The notes beneath the pieces are model-generated. The model saw only the letters and a program-made list of their open reading frames with translations, had not been told where the DNA came from and made no database searches. Below are positions 53,216-63,807 of a DNA stretch of 64,000 nt, piece after piece (the first letter of the stretch is position 1; each line of letters begins with the position of its first letter). Source of the stretch: Dittrichia graveolens (Eukaryota; Streptophyta; Magnoliopsida; Asterales; Asteraceae); assembly GCA_038502395.1 (NCBI GenBank), contig JARJIL010000009.1:28447647-28511646 (forward strand), given 5' to 3'. A program made the position numbers and the translations under genes.

Positions 53216-54672
53216 CTGAAGGCTTTGTCTTGCTCACTACCCCATACAAACTTCATGTCTTTTCGAGTCAACTTAGTCAACGGACCCGCAATCTTAGAGA
53301 TATCTTTAATAAACCTGCGGTAATATCCAGCCAACCCAAGAAAGCTCTTTATTTCAGACGGTGTCTTTGGAGCATTCCAGTTCATCACTGCCTCTACCTT
53401 TGAAGGATCCACTTTCACTCCTTCATTGCAAATCACATGCCCCAAGAACTGTACCTCTCTTAACCAGAATTCGCACTTTGAGAGCTTGGCAAACAATTGT
53501 TCTTTCTTCAAAGTTTCCAGAACCTGTCTCAAATGTTGTTCATGCTCCTGTTCAGTCTTCGAATAATTATGGATATCATCGATGAAGACTATCACAAAAT
53601 TATCAAGGAATGGTCGACAGAACCTATTCATCAAATGCATAAAGATCGAAGGTGCATTGGTTAAGCCGAACGGCATAACCAAGAACTCATAGTGCCCGTA
53701 GCGCGTACGAAAGGCCGTCTTTGACACATCTTCCTCTGAAACACGCACTTGATGATAACCTGATCTCAAGTCAATCTTAGAAAAGAACGAAGCTCCATAT
53801 AGTTGATCAAAAAGATCATCAATTCTTGGCAACAGATACTTGTTTTTTATGGTTCTCTTATTCAACTCACGGTAGTCAATACACATTCGCAACATACCGT
53901 CTTTCTTCTTTACAAACAAAACCGGTGCACCCCACGGAGACGAACTTGGACGAATGAAGCCTTTGTCTAGCAGATCCTGTATCTGAGTCATCATCTCCCG
54001 AATATCCGAAGGTGCCAACCTGTATGAAGCCTTTTCCATTGGTCGGGGACCAGGGATCAAATCAATCTTAAATTCTACCTCACAAACTGGAGGCAACCCT
54101 GACAATTTCTCTGGAAACACATCCGGGTATTCCGTTACCTCCCGAATGTCATTCATCGTCTGCTTCTCTTTCTTCCCGTCAATGACGTATGCCAAGTAAG
54201 ATTCACATCCCCTATCCAACGCTCTCTTTGCCATTAAACACGAAATAATAGGAATTATGGACCCAACTTTCTCACCCCTTGCGACTACCCGTGTGCCATC
54301 CGCCAATGGAAACGAGATCAACTTCTTGTGACACTTTATACTGGCTTTATTCAGACTCAGCCAATCCATCCCGAGCACCATATCAAACCCAGATAGAGGC
54401 ATTACAAGAAAATAAACAGGAAAGCATGTACCATCTATGTCGATTTTAGCTCCAGCCACAGCAGTCGTGACCGGAACCATCATACCGTCAGCTACCTCTA
54501 TCTCTAAAGTAGTAGCAAGTTCAATTACAGGCACATTTAACCTACCACAGAATTCTACAGACACAAAGGAGCGATTTGCTCCAGAATCAAACAATACTCT
54601 AGCAGGAGTAGAGTTTATCAGAAACATAGACGTTATAACATCGTCTGTGGTAGTAGCATCATCCACGGTCAT
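53209..54672 (-). pseudogene. pol: E6 protease and reverse transcriptase (487 open codons)
   Basis: The longest open stretch in the window except for E1's. It starts in the gag-protease spacer (MTVDDATTTDDVITSMF). Protease has VLFDSGANRSFVS with the catalytic Asp and GFDMVLGMDWLS. Reverse transcriptase follows: DKGFIRPSSSPWGAPVLFVK, LRMCIDYRELNKRT, LRSGYHQVRV, FGLTNAPSIFM and VIVFIDDI with the Asp pair, then the thumb KSFLGLAGYYRRFI. The segment joining protease to RT, broken by a stop in E1, is intact here. The frame closes at 53209 by a frameshift. Confidence 0.93.
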
Positions 54673-55971
54673 TTTAAATGCCTGACCCTCTTGTGGGTGG
54701 GTTCTTTCTTTTCTGGACAGCTGAAGACAATCCTCCTGCCACTCCTCCTCCTGGCGTAGACCCTGTTTTTTTACTCAGCGGACAATGCCCAACTCTGTGC
54801 CCCTCCTTGTGGCAATTCCAACATACACTTCTCGGCAGAGATCATGGCTAAACTTGCCACATTTCACACACCTCATTGACTGAGGCGTACACTGCACGTT
54901 GTGATATGATTTACACCTGTTACACCAAGGTCCCATCTGAGTTGAACCATCTGAAGTAGGCCTCCTATTCTGCTCCCCCTGCCTCCTACCACCACTATGC
55001 CCTCCATGTCTCTGCTGCATGTTGTAATGTTCAAATCTCGACTTTTGTTGGGAAATCCTCTCCCCACTAAGTCTATTCCTCGCAACAATATCCCCTTCAG
55101 CCGATTTGGCTAAAGTTAAGGCCTAGGATAAGGTAGTAGCCCACCTAGTGGCACTACGGAGATCAGGATGTAGCGCCCCGACAAAATGGGCAATCTTAGA
55201 CTCTTCATCAGGTACCCAGTGCTTAACAAATCGCATCTTCTCATTGAATTGCCTAATCAAATCATCAACAGTCATACTCCCTATCATTTGTAAATCCATG
55301 AACTCCTTCTCGATTTTAGCAATCTCAAAGGTACCATAGTATTGCTCGCATAGTTTCTCCTGGAATTGACTCCAGGTGATACTCTCCTGTTGCTGCTCGG
55401 TAAAGTGGCCGGTAATTGAATCCCACTAGACCATGGAGTCTCCTTTAAGCATCCTCGATGCATACTTTACTTTCAACTCATTCTCGTAATTGCAGGCATC
55501 TAGTGCCTTTACCATCTCTCTCAACTAGTTCAGGGTGATGTTGGGATCATAACTCCCTCGGTACCCAGAAGGTTTACAGTATATGAATTGTTTATACGTA
55601 CATGGTTGCTTATATCCTAGAAACGCAAAGGGATAAGCTCCCGGTTGTGGATACGGATAATAGAATGGTTGTTGCATCATTTGTGTCATTGGTGGCAAGG
55701 GTGCTGATACTGGTGGAATGGTTGCTTGTGTGGAAATCGCAGCTGGTATAGGGGTTGGTTCAGGTTGATTAAATCTCTGTTCCATGTTATGGACCTTATT
55801 TCTAAGATCCATCAGCTCATTCTCCAATTTGAAGATGTATTCATTTTGATCTTCCTCTTGTTCTTGGCTAGATGCCCCGACTTGATTCACATTACTCAAG
55901 TCTTCAATAACCGGTGCCTCTTCTATAGATTGGGTCACAGGAGGAAGGATGGGAGTCTCTCTGTCAGCCAT
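54673..55971 (-). pseudogene. gag: E6 gag
   Basis: Starts at ATG 55971 (MADRETPILPPVTQSIEEAP). An acidic N-terminus leads to a probable coiled coil (YIFKLENELMDLRNKVHNME), a Pro/Gln-rich segment, and the retrotransposon gag domain. Three TAG stops lie in this frame, at 55525-55527, 55426-55428 and 55123-55125. Cysteine clusters follow: CNRCKSYHNVQC, CVKCGKFSH and, in another frame near 54782-54823, CWNCHKEGHRVGHC. So frameshifts also affect the knuckle region. The start is chosen as the first ATG after the primer-binding site with gag-like sequence behind it; no other start competes. Confidence 0.88.
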
Positions 55972-56142
55972 AATCTGTTACAATCACATCACCTCATAGC
56001 TCATTAGCATAAAGCGTTAGTACTCAAAATACTAACTACTACAGACAACTCTAACTCAACCTAATTCCCCCGAAGGAAATCTTGACTTGTCACTAGCCAA
56101 TATTTGGGAATGCAACACTCTAGCTGTGCATGCATCGCCAAA

Positions 56143-56159
56143 CCAAGGCTCTGATACCA
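56143..56159 (-). other. E6 primer-binding site
   Basis: The minus strand reads TGGTATCAGAGCCTTGG, initiator-Met tRNA type, 3 nt from the LTR terminus at 56163. Confidence 0.92.
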
Positions 56160-56162
56160 AAC

Positions 56163-57298
56163 TGTAACACCGGAGAATCACAAGCCATTTTTTTTAAAAC
56201 GTTGCGGAAGCTTAATTAAACAAACACATTGATTACATAAAACCCAATATTTACAAATGTACAATAATTGTTCAAAAACCAACAACAACAACAACATATG
56301 TTTGGTGTAACAAAAATAACTTGCTCGTCTCTTTTAAAACAGAGTATCAGAGTGAGGTCAACTCTTCCTTTTACAATCTCAAACACGAACCTGCAAAACA
56401 TCAACTGAGGGGAATTAGCACAAAGTTAAGTAAGTAGAGGCTAAACATCAAAGGAAAACATTCACAATCAATATCAAAGCATGTAATCACATATCCGAGA
56501 AGACTGGCGGTTCGGCGCAGAACCTACAACCAATGCCGGCCAAAACCAAGGTTTACCGATAGCTCTCTACTGAATTGGCACAGTAAACTCTACGAGTGAA
56601 GCAACATATGCAACAGAAGGGCTACTACTATTCAACCAACCAGTAGAATAGCCCCGCCCAAGTCAACGTATAGCTGACTTCTCAAACGCAACTCAAAATC
56701 ATCCTAAGTGTGCGTATTGACCAAATAGTCATGCAGCAGATATCAACTATCAATATCACAATCAACAGTTCAATCAATCCAATCTCAATCATAATCATGC
56801 ATCACATCAATAACATTACCTGTATCGGATTCTCCAATGTATTGGATTCTAGGAATCCGCCGGATTTCAAACTTATCGGATTCTGAGGCTCGGATTTGGG
56901 ACTATCGGATTTCAAGTCTCGGATTCTGGTAGTTCCGGATTTAAGTGTGTCAGATTTGAGTATAGGTTTTCTAGTCTCAGATTTGGCATGAATCGGATTT
57001 AAGGTTCTCGGATTTCAATCCCGGATTCACAAGTCTTCATAAACAAGGTATCGGATTATGGTATCCGGTTTCTTGGCCATAGGATCGGATTTTGGGTTTA
57101 GCGGATTTGGGTATCGTTTTTATGAGTGTCGGATTTCAATACTTTCGGTTTTCATATTCTCGGATTTCATCATCTTCTTCATTCCATTAAATCCGATAAC
57201 TTCATCAATCATCATAACTTCAAACCCAGAATTTCTAAACTTTCCAGAAACATATATTTAACCCATTCGGATTTCATCATCTTCTTCATTCCATTAAA
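56163..57298 (-). repeat. E6 5' LTR, truncated
   Basis: Homologous to 49550-51305. About 270 bp that contain the second donor and the small exon-like segment in the partner are deleted near 56820. About 110 bp at roughly 56640-56750 are present here but not in the partner. The word tract continues from 56820. Homology to the partner ends at 57267, followed by a 31-bp copy of 57161-57191, then copia 4. Confidence 0.88.
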
Positions 57299-58381
57299 CT
57301 TTCTCCAACTTATTGCTCCACCAATTAACAAGAATACAAATCCCGATTGAGACCGGAAATCATCCTTGTCCATTTGGAAGCTAGCATCAGAATATCCAGT
57401 AACTCTGAGCTCCTCCGATCCACCAAACACTAAAAACATTTCCTTAGTTCGCCGAAGACATTTAAGAATGTTTTTAACCGCAACCCAATGACTTTGACTA
57501 GGGTTAGCCTAATATCGGCTCGTCATGCTCAAGGCATACGACACATCAGGCCGAGTACATAGTATATCATACATGATCGATCCCATTGCCGAAGCATACG
57601 GGACTCGACTCATTTCCTCTAGTTCCTTTTGAGAACTAGGACATTCAGACTTTCTTAATGCCATACCATGCAACATAGGCAAATTCCCTTTCTTGAAATC
57701 TTGCATCTTGAACCTCTTCAAGACTTTATCTATGTACGTACTCTAGCTCAAACCAATGAGTCTTTTAGATCTATCTCTATAGATCTTTATCCCCAAAAAT
57801 ATATGCTGCTTCTCCCATGTCTTTCATAGAGAAGCAACTCCCAAGCCAGGCTTTCACTTCCTGGAAGGTAGCCTCATCACTTCCTATGAGTAGTATGTCA
57901 TCTACATACAAGACAAGAAAAACTACAGCACTCACACTAGCCCTGACATATACACAAGGTTCATCCTTGCTTTTAAAAAAGCCAAACTCTTTGACCTTTT
58001 CATCAAAGCAAATGTTCCAACTCCGAGATGCTTGCTTAAGTCCATTAAATGGACCTCTTAAGCTTGCAGACTTTATCAGGATATTTGGGGTTTACGTAAC
58101 CATCAGGTTGTGCCATGTAAACCTCCTCTGCCAACTTCCCGTTAAGGAAGGCTCTGCCATATTTCGTAATCGTAATATGCAGCGATAGCCATTAAAATCC
58201 TAATAGATTTTAACATAGCTACCAGTCGGGCTTTGAAAGTGTCTACATTTCCATCCATGTTAGTCTTCTTCCTAAAGACCCATTTGCACCCTACTAGCTA
58301 GTAGGCGGGTACTGGATCAACCAAGTCCCATACTTGATTATCCGCCATGGATTGCATCTCACTGTCCATTGCCTCCTTCCA
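57299..58381 (-). pseudogene. Copia 4 RNase H start and reverse transcriptase
   Basis: Minus strand: RNase H start (MFLVFGGSEELRVTGYSDAS, DDFRSQSGFVFLL), the RT-RNase H connection (MSRVPYASAMGSIMYDILCT), then reverse transcriptase with the YVDDILLIG region near 57890-57920, KRSIYGLKQASR-like sequence near 58030, GFVNPK-type sequence near 58100, and the N-terminus to 58381. A deletion near 58155 removes the VKTAFLNG-DVKT area. Several frameshifts. Confidence 0.85.
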
Positions 58382-60207
58382 TGTAACATCCTGATTTAGG
58401 GCCTAGTCGTTACGTAGGCCAAGGTATGTTTATGCAGTGATTAGTTTTTGATTATATGTTTAATTATTTACTAATGGACTTAATTGACTTAATTGCTAAA
58501 TTAATTAACTAAGTTGAGATATTACTTACATATATATATGTACGGATATATGTATATATGAATATGTATGTTGCATGTGGTGTAGTAGATTATTGTTTAT
58601 ATAATTGGACACCTCATGCTACTTGGTTTGAGGGAAACATTATGTGGGTTTTTATATGAGAAACTTCAAGTGTAAGAAACATATTGAAATATCATAGTAG
58701 GTGCTTGTGTGTGTTTTGAGAGAAAAAGCAAGAAAGCAAAGCTACTTGAAAAATGAAAGTGGAGATTTGTTGATTGTTAAATCAAAACAAAGGTAAGATG
58801 ATGTTTATATCATGCTTAGTATCGATTTGGTATGCTTTTCTGATGATATACATGGTTATATGGTGAATCACCAAGGATGAATATGGAATAAAACCTTCAT
58901 AAGTGGGTTTTGGTTGTTCTTGTTGATTTAATGATTTAAACATGTTCTTGATGTTTCTAGACATGCTAAATGATGTTTTATACATGTTTAGAAGTGTTAG
59001 AAATTGATTTCCAGAGTTTATGTATAAGCTGCATAATTTGGTTATGGAGTTTGAGGGTGGTGCTATGAAGAAGATAATGGAAGAATTCTGGAAATTTCGA
59101 TGTCATGGCGCGACCCTTGTATTTCGAGTTCGAAGGCTGGTTCGAAGAAGGGGACTTCGCATTCGAAGGATTGGCCGCTCGAAGGCTTGTCGCGACGCGA
59201 CGGGACTAGGGTCGCGACGTGACGCGTCGGGTTTGAATTCGAAGTGGCCTGTTCGAAGTCTTGTGGTGCGAAGCGGCTGCTCAAAGGAGCATCGCGACGC
59301 GACGCATTCGCAGTGTGTGGATTTTCGTGGTTATTTGCATTGTTTAATGCTATGTGCTTTATGTTGATGCATATGTGAATCTTACATGTTTATGTTTGAT
59401 TAAAGGATATAAATATATGTGTTTCGTATATATTTATGAATCGGTTACTGATTTTAGCTTATTCTGATTTGAGGAAAGGACAAGGCCAAGTAATATTAGA
59501 CCACTGAGTGGGAGTTCGAGAACTCGAGGTGAGTGGATGTTTACTCACTGGTGATATTAGTTGTAACTGGTTTGGTTGCAACTGTATGTGGGTTGATACA
59601 TGGATAGACTGTTTGTCTGCTACTTGATTAACTATGATATGTTAATTGATTGGGTGCCTGTGGTGAAGTCAGCTTTCGGTTGGGCATATTAGGCGGGGTT
59701 TTGTTTGCTATTGGCTAATCAGTATTGTGCCCATTTGATGCATTTGTTGCAACTAAGGGTAATACTGTGTGAGAATAGGAAATATACTATCGGTAAACCT
59801 TTGCTTTGGCCGGCATTGGTTGTAGGTTCCTGCAGAACCACCGGTCTTCTCGTGAGGCAAATTATGTGTTTACTGTTGTTGATATCATTCGGTTATGTGA
59901 CTGATATATCTGTGGTGGTTTACTTCCATTCACTTAGCTTTGTGCTAATCCCCCACCTCTCACTACTTTTACAGGTGGCTGGTAGGTACTGCGGTTTAGT
60001 TGTGAGGGGGTGTAGCGTGGGGAATAATTGACAGGCACTCTGATTGGAATTGTGACGAGCCGTAGTTTTTGTAATACTGTATTTCAAACTGATTGGTTTT
60101 GTTAAATAGTGGTTTATCTTCAGTTGTAAATACTTTTATGTTTTGGTAAACGCTTCCGCAGTGTATTTAAAAAGTTAAAATTTTATGGGTGAAAATACGG
60201 TGTTACA
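58382..60207 (+). repeat. S5: solo gypsy LTR inside copia 4
   Basis: 1826 bp, TGTAACATCCTG...GGTGTTACA, perfect target duplication TTCCA (58377-58381 and 60208-60212). Same family as E5 and S2. Landmarks: donor AAAG|GTAAGA at 58793; CG-rich tract of GTCGCGACGCGAC and TTCGAA words 59100-59315; acceptor GATTTGAG ending 59473; 55-nt segment 59474-59528; donor GAG|GTGAGT at 59529; GGTTCCTGCAGAACC at 59825-59839; CTAAT at 59945-59949; acceptor CTTTTACAG ending 59974. Confidence 0.94.
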
Positions 60208-60773
60208 TTCCAACTAGCAGACTTTGGGCCCGCTACGGCTTCCCGGTAGTTGGTCGGTTCACTATGACCAACCAATGGTTCATCGCCCTCGGATATGAGA
60301 AACCCATATCTTTCCGGCTCATTACGAACTATAACAGATCTACGGAGCTATAATGGTTGTGTGTCAGGTACCTCATCCTCCATTGGTTGAAGTTCCACTT
60401 CTTCCGGTACGCAGACCTCAGAAGCGGTACTAGCGCCAACATCAGGTTAATCATTGGTGCCATCTAGAATTTCTTCTAGATCGACTTGCCTCTCACTGGC
60501 TTCTGCAGATATCAGCTCCCTTTCAAGGAAGACCGCCCTTTGAGCAACAAACACCTTGTTCTCCAAAGGTTTGTAAAAACAAATATCCCATAGAACCAGC
60601 TGGGTAGCCAATGAAAATACACTTCTCGGCTCTGGGTTCAAGTTTGTCTTGAGCTTTGCGTCTCACGTAAGCTTCAAAACCCCAGACCTTGAGATAGGCT
60701 AGCGAAGGAACCCTTCCATGCCACATCTTGAACGGTGTACTTGCAACTTTTTTTGTTGGTACAAGGTTTAAGG
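60208..60773 (-). pseudogene. Copia 4 linker and integrase C-terminus
   Basis: Minus strand: integrase C-terminus (MWHGRVPSLAYLKVWGFEAY, KLEPRAEKCIFIGYPAGSMGY, VFVAQRAVFLERELIS) split over two frames, followed by the acidic linker and the EPERYGFLISEGDE segment. It parallels 41470-41990 of copia 3. It ends where the E7 LTR is inserted, in the integrase segment encoding LVPTK. Confidence 0.85.
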
Positions 60774-61950
60774 TGTAACATCCTCGAATTGGGCCTCGCT
60801 GTTAAGTGTAGGTTAAGTTGTTAAAGATGTAAGCTAGTTATGTAAATGAAAAGTTAATTAAATGTGTATATGTGTGTTTATGTGTAAAGTGTTTATATAT
60901 ATATATATATATGTAAAGTTGAAAAGAAGAGAAAGAATTAAAAGAATCCAGAGGCGGTGCCTCTGGATTGTGACATATATATTAGAAAGTCAAATATTGG
61001 TCAAAGTTGCCAAAAGCAAATCCAACGCAAGAAAACTCTCAGATTCTCTCTATTCTCTCAGTTTTCTCTCAATCTTCTTGAAGTGAAGAATTTGGTGGTT
61101 TTAAATCCCACCAAAGGTAAACACTTGTTTGTTGTTAAGAATTCAATACATATGAAACTGTTTTTATGATTAAAAGCATGATTGAAACTCAAATTCTTGC
61201 AAAACACTACTTAGAACATAAAAAGCTTACTTTGCAAGTGGGTTTTGTATGTTTGGTGTTATTGTGTGGATTTGATGTGTTTTCAAAGTCATACCAACGA
61301 AAAATGGGTGTTTTTAGAATGTATAAATGTCAAAACAAACAAGAAATAAGCTCTGGAAATAAGCCATTGAAGATGGCGGTTTCAATGTTAGAACAATCGG
61401 ATTCCGAGACATGAAGGTGTCGGAATCCGCATGTTGACAATCCGATTAAGTGTCGGATTCCGAGACTTTATGGTGTCAGAATCCGCATGTCTAAATCCGA
61501 GTGTTTAAATCCGTGTTATGGATCCAAATTCGAAAGTATCGGATTTCACAATGTCCATATAAGTTATAAGTCAAAATCCGAAAGAATCAGATTTCTATGT
61601 AAGTGTCGGATTCCGACAAAAGTGTCGGATTCCGATAAAAGAATCGGATTCCGATTGAAAGTCAGATTTTCAACTTTGTGACCAATTTTTTAAGTTCATA
61701 AGTGTTCAAATCCAATGAGTGTCAGATTTTGCAAAGTATCGGATTTCCCTTAAAGTATCGGATTTCATGAAATCCGACAGACTATCGGATTTGCGTGGGA
61801 TCCGGATTTGTGGGATTTCCTATGTTGGCTTTGTAGCTATTTTAAGTATGCTAAGATATTAATGTTAATCCGAATGTTCTAGGTGAACTTGAAACCCTTG
61901 ACCAGACAGGAAGTTAAATAGCTATCTGTTAAGTTATTCTGGTGAGTACC
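60774..61950 (+). repeat. E7: gypsy LTR, left part, cut by copia 5
   Basis: Begins TGTAACATCCTCGAATTGG, close to the E4 family. TATA-like (TA)n at 60894-60912; CT-rich leader-like stretch 61035-61078; donor AAAG|GTAAAC at 61117; TCGGATTCCGA word tract 61395-61800; acceptor TGTTCTAG ending 61882; 59-nt segment 61883-61941; donor CTG|GTGAGT at 61942. Copia 5 starts 9 nt further on. Whether this is a solo LTR or part of an element cannot be seen. Confidence 0.88.
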
Positions 61951-62885
61951 TGTTGGGAATCCATGGGGATCAAAGCACGCAACGGAAGCAACAAAAACAC
62001 ACAAAAACGATCCCATGATTTCCTAATGGTGGTGAAAACTTGCAAGAACATGCATGCAACCAAAAACAATTACAAAGAGAAGAAGGAGATCAAATCATAC
62101 CCTCGAAGACTTTGATACGTGGCTGGAACAAATCGGATTTGGGATGTAAGCTAGAAACAAAAGGCTCCAAGCCCTAATGCAAGTCCACACCAAGAAACCT
62201 TCAATCTCTTTGTACTAGCAAACTGAAGCACCACCAACACTTGATGGATCTCTTCTGGAACAGCCTTGAAACACTTGTGCACAAATCACCAACACTTGAT
62301 CTTGTTCTCTCTCTTAATGGAAGAACTCACAAGTATATGTATTGCACAAAATGGACCAAGAGTATGAAATGAACAAAGAGACCCTCTTTTAAAGGCCTCT
62401 AGTTAGTTCAAAAGAGCCAGAGTCGGACCCCAATGGCACCATATCATTGGCCCAACTCAAATGGTCCAATGAAACACAAGTGTCACTTGGAATTCTGCCT
62501 TCACGACTTCTTCACGGGCACTCACGGGCCGTGAAGGATAAATGCGCCACGACCGGCCATTTATCCTCCACGAGTCATGCCGCGCCGTGCAAGAATCGTG
62601 AGGGTTCGTGCCTTCACGACCTCCTTCATAGGCCGTGTAGGGTCGTGAAGCCCTAGGGTTTCATGAACCATGCGGCCCATGACAGGACTCGTGGACACGA
62701 GCTGCTTCACGACCCGTGGAGCATCCTTCACGGTCGTGAAGCCTAGGTCAACTGGAATTTGACCATTTTGACTCTTTCTTCTTATAGTAGGCTGTTGAGA
62801 TTGAAACTTGGCGTGTGACCCAAATAGGCCCGTGCTTCATTGGCAGTGATGCTGGCCTACGTGTGTCGGTAGGAAGATTCTAACA
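61951..62885 (-). repeat. Copia 5 3' LTR (935 bp)
   Basis: Starts TGTTGGG and ends CTAACA, with one substitution from the usual CCAACA. It contains a tract of TTCACGG(G/C)CCGTGAAG-like words (about 62505-62750) and the block CTTGGCGTGTGACCC near 62808 shared with copia 1's LTR. Confidence 0.87.
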
Positions 62886-63807
62886 AACTCCCACTTGCAC
62901 ATGACACACCGTATCCATGGGCACCACAGACAGGGAGCGGCCTTTAGCAAGGCATCCCTGCTGCCAATTAAACATGGGGTATGTCATCCCTGACAAGTAC
63001 CATGATAAACTAAAAGAGTTTGACATGGTCCTATAGATAAGTGATCAATTATCTTATTGTTCGCGATATCAAAGTGAACACGAGACATGGTACAAAGTCA
63101 TTCTCCGATCGTTCACGATTGTATTTCTCGATCAAGATTGGTGGTGACCAAAAGGTGAGTTGCAACTGATCAACAATCATTGCAAGCTCGAGCATGGCCA
63201 TGCAATTTTGGTGTCAGCGCCCAATCATCGAGGGGCCCAGGGATATCTCCCTTTACAGAGGAACAAATTCCTTCGACTACATTGCCTCCAATACAATGGC
63301 AATACTTTACCCAAATACCTCCTTTATAACAGCCAGTTACGGACTACGTTTGAAAGCAGTCAGAATAAAGCAAACCAAAATAGTGAAACACATGCATCTC
63401 CGGTCTAAGGATAAAAGATATTATCATCCTGATTTACTCTTGACATGTACCATGAAGTAAGATCAGGTGTGGGTTGTCCAATCACTTGAAACTCTTTTCA
63501 AGTATAGGCGAAATATTGCGTCTCTTGTATTCAATCCCTATTGAACACTATGACCAATCATTTCCCTCGATCTTCGTTCATACTTCCATCCTTGAAGAAT
63601 GACTGATCGTGGACAGTTTAGAATGTAAAACATTCAAGGAAGTGATAAAACATGCAAAGTTGGAACACAATAATGATTTAAAGAAAGTATTCGCTACACG
63701 CGTATCATTAAATCTCCATTTAATAATCAATACATTCAAAAATATAATATTGCTTAATGTTCCCAATAACATAGTCAATTCATCGAATACAATAACCAAT
63801 ATACAAC
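62886..63807 (-). other. Copia 5 3' untranslated region
   Basis: Non-coding, parallel to 12092-12984 of copia 1: GCGGCCTTTAGCAAGGCATC near 62937 and GGGGCCCAGGGATATCTC near 63232 recur there. No gene is seen. Confidence 0.7.

Larger units (their letters stand above)
49550..57298 (-). mobile_element. E6: nearly complete reverse Ty3/gypsy element
   Basis: 3' LTR 49550-51305, polypurine tract, integrase, RNase H, reverse transcriptase, protease, gag, primer-binding site and a truncated 5' LTR 56163-57298. Same family as solo LTR S3. The bases before the left LTR are CATAC; the partner duplication is lost because the right LTR is cut at 57298, where copia 4 begins. Confidence 0.92.
57299..60773 (-). 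mobile_element. Copia 4: reverse copia internal fragment, split by S5
   Basis: Related to copia 1. RNase H and reverse transcriptase parts lie at 57299-58381 and the linker and integrase C-terminus at 60208-60773. No LTR remains: the left side joins E6 at 57298 and the right side is cut by LTR E7 at 60774. Confidence 0.85.

Noticed and set aside
56143..56159. Initiator-Met tRNA-like sequence, possible tRNA gene
   Set aside because: Only the 3'-end complement is present, next to an LTR. It is a primer-binding site, as at 19689, 25963 and 47885.
59020..59367. 115-codon open stretch, Arg-rich
   Set aside because: It lies in the CG-rich word tract of solo LTR S5 (first intron-like segment). Composition explains the lack of stops; the related E5 LTR does not preserve the frame.
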